Assembly: GCA_964490895.1 (NCBI GenBank) | Contig: CAZBEI010000027.1 | Location: 1 to 19,414 of the forward strand | DNA: 19,414 nt | Origin: JACRAO01 sp964490895 | GTDB taxonomy: Bacteria; Bdellovibrionota; UBA1018 | Direction of reading: 5' to 3' | In this document: piece by piece, positions 14,469 to 19,414 of the stretch | Layout: every line of letters starts with the position of its first letter | Numbering within the stretch: position 1 is the first letter of the stretch | Program-made: the position numbers and the translations under genes | The notes under the pieces: generated by a model | What the model was told of the DNA's origin: nothing | The model's input: only the letters and a program-made list of their open reading frames with translations | The model's database searches: none

Positions 14469-15755
14469 ATGCGGCGCGTACTTGTTACAGGGATGGGTGC
14501 GATCACCCCGCTGGGCCTCGGAGCTCCTGAAACCTGGAAAAATGCGTTAGAAGGGAAATCAGGGGTTGGACTGATCACTCATTTTGACCCAAAAAACTCC
14601 CCTGTTCGAATTGCAGCAGAAGTTAAAAACTTTGATGTCACGAGACCGTGTGGGCCTTTTAGTCCATCCCCAGAGGTCACTATCACTCAAGCTGCAAATC
14701 TTAAAGAAGCCAGACGTGTGGGAAGATTTTGCAACCTTGCACTTGGAGCCGCAGTAGAAGCTTATGGTGACTCAGGTCTTGATACTTTTCGCCAGAAAAT
14801 TTCGCCAGATCGAATGGGAGTCAATATTGGGGCTGGAATGGGGGGGCTCCCCGAAATTCAAGAAGTCTGCACTGAGTTTTTGGCAAAAGGTTATAAGAGA
14901 GTGACTCCTTTTTTTATTCCCCAATCGATCCCCAATATGGCCTCAGGACAACTCAGTATTTTACTCAACCTGCAGGGCCCCAATTTATGCAATGTCACCG
15001 CGTGCTCTTCGAGTGCTCACAGCCTTGGCGAGTCCTTTAGAATAATCCAAAATGGAAAAGCCGATATCATGTTTGCGGGTGGAGCAGAAGCGGTGATCTG
15101 TGGACTAGGGATTGCTGGATTTGCTGCCATGAAAGCCCTCTCTACAAGAAATGAAACTCCCGAAAAAGCTTCTCGGCCTTTTGATCTCAGTCGAGATGGA
15201 TTTGTCATGGGCGAAGGAGCAGCAGTGCTCGTCCTAGAAGAATACGAACTTGCTCGTTCACGTGGTGCCAAGATCTATGGAGAAATAGTGGGCTATGGCT
15301 TGAGCGGAGACGCCTACCACATGACAGCCCCTTCTCCAGAAGGAGTGGGTGGTGAGAAAGCCATGAGGCTTGCTTTAGGTGACGCCAAACTTGAGGCCTC
15401 ACAAGTGGGCTATATCAACGCCCACGGCACTTCGACTCCTGCGGGAGATATCGAAGAAGTGAAAGCCATTTCTAGACTTTTTGGAAATGAATCCATCTGT
15501 GTCAGTTCCACAAAATCCATGACTGGACACCTACTCGGCGCAGCGGGCGCATTAGAAGCTGCTTTCAGTATTCTGGCCTTAAGAGACGGAAAAATCCCAC
15601 CTACGATTAACTTAGAAAATCTCGATCCAGTCGCGCGTGAGACCGGAATTTGCTTTACTCCAAACACAGCGATCGAACGAGAAATCCGTTTTGCGATGTC
15701 CAATAGTTTTGGATTTGGCGGCACCAACGCAAGCTTGATTTTTGCAAAGATCTAG
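14469..15755 (+). CDS. fabF: 3-oxoacyl-ACP synthase II (FabF)
   Basis: 428 aa. Catalytic residues are Cys179 in TACSSSAHS, His319 in NAHGTSTPAGD, Lys349 in SSTKSMTGH and His354; the C-terminus SNSFGFGGTNASL is also diagnostic. The enzyme elongates acyl-ACP with malonyl-ACP. It begins 3 bp after acpP with no separate strong ribosome-binding site. The protein is about 15 residues longer than usual because of an insertion near residues 58-78 (around TRPCGPFSPSPEV), between the NFD motif and the RRVGRF helix, where relatives have a short DKKEAK-like link. Otherwise it is ordinary. Confidence 0.95.
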   Translation: MRRVLVTGMGAITPLGLGAPETWKNALEGKSGVGLITHFDPKNSPVRIAAEVKNFDVTRPCGPFSPSPEVTITQAANLKEARRVGRFCNLALGAAVEAYGDSGLDTFRQKISPDRMGVNIGAGMGGLPEIQEVCTEFLAKGYKRVTPFFIPQSIPNMASGQLSILLNLQGPNLCNVTACSSSAHSLGESFRIIQNGKADIMFAGGAEAVICGLGIAGFAAMKALSTRNETPEKASRPFDLSRDGFVMGEGAAVLVLEEYELARSRGAKIYGEIVGYGLSGDAYHMTAPSPEGVGGEKAMRLALGDAKLEASQVGYINAHGTSTPAGDIEEVKAISRLFGNESICVSSTKSMTGHLLGAAGALEAAFSILALRDGKIPPTINLENLDPVARETGICFTPNTAIEREIRFAMSNSFGFGGTNASLIFAKI

Positions 15756-15805
15756 AACTTTGGAATAGTTTTTGCTCTGTCTAAGCTGTAAGAAGGAGTA
15801 GTTTT

Positions 15806-16141
15806 ATGCAAAAAAAGAAGCTTAAACCCATAAAAATTCCATCTGCACGAGCAGAAGATCAATTTGTAACCCGAAAAATGCTCTGGCTTGTCCGTGATGA
15901 ACTCAAGTCTGATATCCGGGCTCTGGATAGGAAAATCGGATCTATTGACTCAAGAGGGGACTCTCTAGAATCAACCATTAAGCAAATAAATGTAAAGCTC
16001 GAAGAAATAAGCGTGGACAATCACCGCATGCATATTTTGCTAGAGGAACAAAACTCCAACAACAGAATTGTATTAGAAGGACTCCAAGCTCTTTGGCAAA
16101 GACAAGAGAGAATCGAACGACATATTGGTCTTCCTAAATAG
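15806..16141 (+). CDS. Small coiled-coil hypothetical protein
   Basis: 111 aa with a good AAGGAG ribosome-binding site upstream of ATG 15806. Residues 1-15 are basic. From about 20 to 105 the protein is almost wholly helical and charged with heptad-like hydrophobic spacing (KMLWLVRDEL, then LESTIKQINVKLEEI, then RMHILLEEQ), so a coiled coil is likely. There is no signal peptide or membrane segment. It begins 50 bp after fabF on the same strand and may be read through from the fab operon, although nothing ties it to lipid synthesis. It ends 8 bp from the convergent msrBA stop. Function unknown. Confidence 0.75.
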   Translation: MQKKKLKPIKIPSARAEDQFVTRKMLWLVRDELKSDIRALDRKIGSIDSRGDSLESTIKQINVKLEEISVDNHRMHILLEEQNSNNRIVLEGLQALWQRQERIERHIGLPK

Positions 16142-16149
16142 AAGAGCTC

Positions 16150-17070
16150 TCAATCCCGCAGGTAATGGCAAGAATATCCACCTGGATTTTTTTCAAGGTA
16201 TTTTTGGTGAAACGCCTCTGCCTTATAAAACTCTTGTGCTGGAACAATCTCTGTCACTATTTTATTTTTCCATTTGCCTGATTTTTCAACTTTTTCTTTG
16301 ACCTGAAGTGCGATCTTTTTTTGTTCTTCCGACCCATAAAAAATAGCGGATCGGTATTGCGTTCCCACATCATTGCCTTGGCGATTGGATGTGGTCGGGT
16401 CGTGTAATCTAAAAAAATACTGCAAAAGCTCTGCATAGGAAATCTTTCCAGGATCAAAGACAATTTTTACTGCCTCCGCATGGCCTGTATTTCCTTTTTT
16501 TACTTTTTCATAGACGGGTTCTGGCAAAGCTCCCCCCGTATACCCAGCTTCCGTTTCTAAAACTCCAGGCAGTTTTCTGAAAATTTCCTCCACTCCCCAA
16601 AAGCAGCCTCCTGCAAAAATAGCGGTAGAGTGATTTTGAAAAAGCCCCAAGTATTTTTCATAGCCTTCTTCTTTTAATTTCTCTAAAGGCACAAATCTCA
16701 AAGAAGCAGAATTCATGCAATACCTCAACCCAGTTGGTGCTGGGCCGTCTTCGAAAACATGCCCCAGATGCGAGTCGCCATATTTAGACCGAACCTCAAT
16801 ACGCTTAAAAAAAAGCTTACCTTCTTGTCGTTTTATAAGATTGTCTGGTTCAATCGATTTAAAAAAACTGGGCCACCCTGTTCCAGAGTCATACTTGTCT
16901 AAAGAACTAAAAAGAGGCTCTCCTGAAACAATGTCGACATAGATCCCAGATTTTTTATTATCCCAATAGGTATTTTTGAACGGGGGCTCAGTTCCCTCTT
17001 TCTGAGTCACTTCAAATTGTTCTGGAGTGAGTTTTTTTTTCAGTTCTTCGAGTGCAGGTTTTTTATACAT
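16150..17070 (-). CDS. msrBA: Fused methionine sulfoxide reductase MsrB-MsrA
   Basis: 306 aa from ATG 17070. Residues about 12-130 are MsrB: catalytic Cys118 in RYCMNSASLRF, with GDSHLGHVF. The zinc cysteines are absent (SGEPLF where zinc forms have CG). Position 64 in DSGTGWPSF is Thr where two-Cys enzymes have a resolving Cys, pointing to a one-Cys MsrB. Residues about 148-306 are MsrA: catalytic Cys156 in GGCFWGVEE, GYTGG, HAEAV, and a C-terminal Cys301 as likely resolving residue. The two domains repair the R and S forms of methionine sulfoxide. The order B-then-A is less common than A-then-B. The start is chosen for AAAGGA 7 nt upstream. The frame is open further up and could add an exported N-terminus from 17169 or 17151 (see findings). 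Confidence 0.92.
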   Translation of the reverse strand: MYKKPALEELKKKLTPEQFEVTQKEGTEPPFKNTYWDNKKSGIYVDIVSGEPLFSSLDKYDSGTGWPSFFKSIEPDNLIKRQEGKLFFKRIEVRSKYGDSHLGHVFEDGPAPTGLRYCMNSASLRFVPLEKLKEEGYEKYLGLFQNHSTAIFAGGCFWGVEEIFRKLPGVLETEAGYTGGALPEPVYEKVKKGNTGHAEAVKIVFDPGKISYAELLQYFFRLHDPTTSNRQGNDVGTQYRSAIFYGSEEQKKIALQVKEKVEKSGKWKNKIVTEIVPAQEFYKAEAFHQKYLEKNPGGYSCHYLRD

Positions 17071-17077
17071 CGTAAAA

Positions 17078-17083
17078 TCCTTT
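17078..17083 (-). promoter_or_regulatory. Ribosome-binding site that decides the msrBA start
   Basis: On the minus strand AAAGGA lies 7 nt before ATG 17070. The competing upstream start at 17169 has AGGAG (17176-17172) only 2 nt before it, which is poor spacing, and the start at 17151 is 20 nt from that site. Confidence 0.55.
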
Positions 17084-17183
17084 GCAAAAGAAAATGTTGA
17101 AAATAGAGTAACTGCTGACCCGTTACAAAATATAAAGACCCATAGAAACATGAGGTGTGAGTCTAGCATAACTCCTAGAATAG

Positions 17184-17312
17184 GCAAACACCCTGCATGC
17201 ATTAGGGTTGGCAGAGGATATTTCGTTACTCGCTAAGGATGATATTTTAGGGAAAAAACTTCAAGATATGGCGCTTGTTCCTAAAAAACGAGCTCCCAAA
17301 AGAATCTCATAA
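17184..17312 (+). pseudogene. 3' remnant of a HipB-like (XRE) antitoxin gene
   Basis: Immediately upstream of the HipA-like gene, in the frame expected for its partner, 42 codons remain open from after a TAG at 17181 to a TAA at 17310, one base before the toxin ATG. They read NTLHALGLAEDISLL, then DILGKKLQDMAL, then PKKRAPKRIS. This resembles the C-terminal tail of XRE-type antitoxins paired with HipA kinases (LGLA..L.LLA.DD.LG.KLQD...PKRRAPKR). No helix-turn-helix and no usable start codon remain; the space where they should be is taken by the msrBA upstream region. The antitoxin appears truncated by deletion. Recognised from motif memory and operon position. Confidence 0.6.
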
Positions 17313-17313
17313 A

Positions 17314-18426
17314 ATGAAAAACAAAGATCAAAAACATATTGAAGTGTGGGCAGATTGGGATATTTTAAGTTCGTGCCAACTCATGGGGATTTTAACTGCA
17401 AATCCTGGTCGCGAAAAAGAAATTTTTTCGTTCGAATATGACCCCTCTTGGTTAAAAAACCCAAAGTCACTTGTCCTGGATCCTTCTTTAAAATTATTTT
17501 CAGGGAAGCAATTTGTCCCTGAAAATCTTAAAAACTTTGGCACCTTTCTAGATTCTGCTCCCGATCGCTGGGGCAGAACGCTCATTCAAAGAAAAGAAGC
17601 ATTAAGTGCCAAAAAAGAAAAGCGACCTGAGCTCAGGCTTTTTGAATCCGACTATTTACTCGGTGTCTATGATGCCCATCGCATGGGCGGACTCCGGTTT
17701 AAATTCAAAGACGGACCTTTTTTGGACAATCATAAACACGACACAACTCCACCATGGATAAAACTCAGGGAGCTAGAAGCCATCAGTTTAAAATTAGAAG
17801 AAGCAAATATCGAGAAAAATCCTCAATACTCCGAGTGGTTGCAAATGCTCTTTGTCCCTGGATCTTCGTTGGGTGGAGCACGCCCAAAAGCAAGCGTGAC
17901 TGACCCCAACAATCACCTTTGGATTGCAAAATTTCCGAGTTGCAGTGACGATCATGATGTTGGAGGATGGGAATACATTGTACATGAACTTGCCAAAAAC
18001 AGTGGGGCCAGTTATCTTGAAATGATCAATTTACTTATTGAGCTTGGATCAAAACCCAATGCAGATCTTGAAGAACTATGGAAGAGAATTGTTTTTTACG
18101 TCTGTGTATCCAATACCGATGACCATCTGAGAAATCATGCTTTTTTGCTCAGTCAAGAAGGTTGGATTTTATCCCCGGCCTATGACATGAACCCCAACGA
18201 ATTTGACTCTGGTCTTTGTCTGAACATATCGGAAACCAGCAATGACCTAGATTTAGAACTTGTCCTCGAAGTTTCTGAGGCATTTAGGGTAAAAAAAGAA
18301 CGGGCTAAAGCCCTGATTCAAAAAATTAAAAAAGAGGTCTCTCAATGGCAGACACTGGCAAAACAATTAGGCATTCCAGAAAGAGAACAAGACCGCAAAG
18401 CCAAGGCATTCGAAAAAGCAATTTAA
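17314..18426 (+). CDS. HipA-like Ser/Thr kinase, toxin of a decayed hipBA locus, probable internal deletion
   Basis: 370 aa from ATG 17314, one base after the antitoxin remnant's stop. Visible HipA marks: an N-terminal SAPDRWGR block (81-88), DYLLGVYDAHRMGGLRF, the Gly-rich loop GSSLGGARPKASV (183-195), the ATP-site Lys206 in IAKFPS, WEYIVHELAK, the catalytic loop NTDDHLRNH (D269, N274), and the metal-binding Asp291 in SPAYDMNP. Normally about 50-60 residues containing a KRFDR-type motif and FASAMTLLG separate the HELAK...G segment from ASYLE. Here NSG is followed directly by ASYLE (229-235), so that block seems missing in frame. Relatives are about 430 aa. Activity is therefore doubtful. HipA kinases of this type phosphorylate glutamyl-tRNA synthetase or related targets. 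Confidence 0.82.
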   Translation: MKNKDQKHIEVWADWDILSSCQLMGILTANPGREKEIFSFEYDPSWLKNPKSLVLDPSLKLFSGKQFVPENLKNFGTFLDSAPDRWGRTLIQRKEALSAKKEKRPELRLFESDYLLGVYDAHRMGGLRFKFKDGPFLDNHKHDTTPPWIKLRELEAISLKLEEANIEKNPQYSEWLQMLFVPGSSLGGARPKASVTDPNNHLWIAKFPSCSDDHDVGGWEYIVHELAKNSGASYLEMINLLIELGSKPNADLEELWKRIVFYVCVSNTDDHLRNHAFLLSQEGWILSPAYDMNPNEFDSGLCLNISETSNDLDLELVLEVSEAFRVKKERAKALIQKIKKEVSQWQTLAKQLGIPEREQDRKAKAFEKAI

Positions 18427-18451
18427 CCCTTTTCCTGTATATAACCCTAAT

Positions 18452-18462
18452 GCTAAGTTAGC
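18452..18462. promoter_or_regulatory. Palindrome GCTAA-G-TTAGC before the flavoprotein gene
   Basis: A perfect 5-bp-arm palindrome ends 8 bp before the ATG at 18471. Apart from its central base it is the same as the core of the palindrome upstream of the catalase-like gene (2995-3005). Close upstream is TATATAAC, a possible -10 region. Candidate operator. Confidence 0.4.
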
Positions 18463-18470
18463 TGTCACGT

Positions 18471-19414
18471 ATGAGATCTGAAATCCCAACCACATTTACA
18501 AAACTCCTGGGCTGTGCTTATCCCATCATTGGTGGGCCCATGTTTTTAGTGAGCGACCCCGAGCTTGTTGCAGCCGTAAGCAACGCTGGCGGCATCGGTG
18601 GCATGCCCTCTCTTAATTGGAGAACTCCGGAGCTTTTTCGAAAGGCCATCCAAGAAGTAAAAAAACTAACGGACAAGCCTTTTGCAGTCAATCTCATCGT
18701 CAACCAGGCAAACTTACGACACAACGACGATCTTAAAATCTGCGTCGAAGAAAAAGTGCCTTTTGTGATCACCTCCCTTGGCAGTCCGAAAGACACCATT
18801 CAAAAAATGCATGCCGTCGGGTCTAAAGTTTTTTGTGATGTGACCACTTTAGCTTATGCCAAAAAAGTAGAAGATTTAGGTGGAGATGGGGTAATCGCCG
18901 TAAGCGCCGGAGCAGGTGGACACGCAGGGCCGATCACTCCATTAGTACTGATCCCCTACTTAAAAAGGCATCTCAAAATCCCCGTCGTTGCAGCTGGGGG
19001 GATTTCTACCGGAGCTCAACTTGCCGCGGCACTTGCTCTAGGAGCCTCTGCGGTGCAAATTGGAACTCGGTTTATTGCAAGTCAAGAAGCCAAGGTGGAC
19101 GAAAATTACAAAAAAGCGATTCTTAATGCAGACCCCGAAGACATCATCCTCACTAAAAAAATCTCGGGAACCCCACTTTCTGTGATCAAAACCTCTTATG
19201 TCGAAAAAATGGGCACAGAACTCAGCTGGGTCGAGCAAAAACTGATTAAAAACCCTAAGACTAAAAAATACATGCGGATGCTCAGAAACTGGATTGGCTC
19301 AGAAAGCCTCAGAAAAGCCATCACAGGGCACACCTACAAAGAAGTTTGGTCTGCCGGACAGGGAGTCGGATTGATCGACGAAATTTTGCCTGCTCAAGAA
19401 ATTGTTCAGAAACT
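18471..19414 (+). CDS. Nitronate monooxygenase / FabK-type FMN oxidoreductase (C-terminus beyond window)
   Basis: Open from ATG 18471 to the window end, 314 complete codons, missing only a few residues to judge by family length. It is a TIM-barrel FMN enzyme of the 2-nitropropane dioxygenase/FabK family: YPIIGGPM (18-24), AAVSNAGGIGGM (34-45), VNLIVN, AGAGGHAGPIT with His151, AAGGIS (174-179) and GASAVQIGTRF (191-201). The family includes nitronate monooxygenases and FabK enoyl-ACP reductases, which cannot be told apart with certainty by eye. The VSAGAGGHAGP version is usually annotated as nitronate monooxygenase. A FabK role is worth considering because the nearby fab operon has no enoyl reductase. 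There is no clear ribosome-binding site. It lies 44 bp after the hipA-like gene. Confidence 0.85.
   Translation, partial: MRSEIPTTFTKLLGCAYPIIGGPMFLVSDPELVAAVSNAGGIGGMPSLNWRTPELFRKAIQEVKKLTDKPFAVNLIVNQANLRHNDDLKICVEEKVPFVITSLGSPKDTIQKMHAVGSKVFCDVTTLAYAKKVEDLGGDGVIAVSAGAGGHAGPITPLVLIPYLKRHLKIPVVAAGGISTGAQLAAALALGASAVQIGTRFIASQEAKVDENYKKAILNADPEDIILTKKISGTPLSVIKTSYVEKMGTELSWVEQKLIKNPKTKKYMRMLRNWIGSESLRKAITGHTYKEVWSAGQGVGLIDEILPAQEIVQK

Overview
The window looks like a chromosomal segment from a moderately AT-rich Gram-negative bacterium. The gene set and several lineage-typical hypothetical proteins (a Cys/Gly-rich secreted protein, a C-x4-C-x9-C-x2-H protein, a short coiled-coil protein after fabF) recall Bdellovibrio-type bacteria (Bdellovibrionota, formerly Deltaproteobacteria). 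That placement is recollection and inference, not a search result. I saw no rRNA, tRNA, CRISPR array or intact transposase.

Layout. Positions 1-1336 (minus) hold the first 445 codons of a secreted protein ending in a long Gly/Phe repeat, cut by the window edge. Next comes an exported catalase-like haem protein (1739-2968, minus). Divergent from it are two overlapping genes: a stand-alone GHKL ATPase and a STAS-like (DUF4325-type) protein, which look like a partner-switching regulatory pair. A 330-bp gap with a possible insertion-sequence end leads to a Uup-type ABC-F ATPase. On the minus strand at 6177-6841 there is one conserved-looking gene apparently split by a one-base frameshift in an A6 run. 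Then follows an island of about 1.65 kb, bounded by two perfect 27-bp direct repeats, that carries only an AAA_14/DUF4143-type ATPase. A small exported Pro/Thr-rich protein follows.

From 9572 to 15755 lies a classic, tightly packed fatty-acid and phospholipid operon: yceD, rpmF, plsX, fabH, fabD, fabG, acpP, fabF, with a coiled-coil protein behind it. YceD and L32 tie it to ribosome synthesis. PlsX feeds acyl-phosphate to phospholipid synthesis. FabD, FabH, FabG and FabF charge, start, reduce and elongate chains on AcpP. No fabZ/fabA or fabI is present; a FabK/nitronate-monooxygenase-type flavoprotein begins at 18471 and runs off the edge.

Between the fab operon and that flavoprotein are a fused MsrB-MsrA methionine sulfoxide reductase (minus) and a damaged hipBA toxin-antitoxin locus. 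Only the last ~42 codons of the antitoxin survive, and the HipA-like kinase appears to lack an internal block.

Most notable: the decayed hipBA locus; the frameshift-split gene; the repeat-bounded ATPase island; a palindrome GCTAA-N-TTAGC found both upstream of the catalase-like gene and just before the flavoprotein gene; and the ATPase/STAS-like pair next to the exported catalase-like gene. I did not find convincing evidence for a wholly new multi-gene system.
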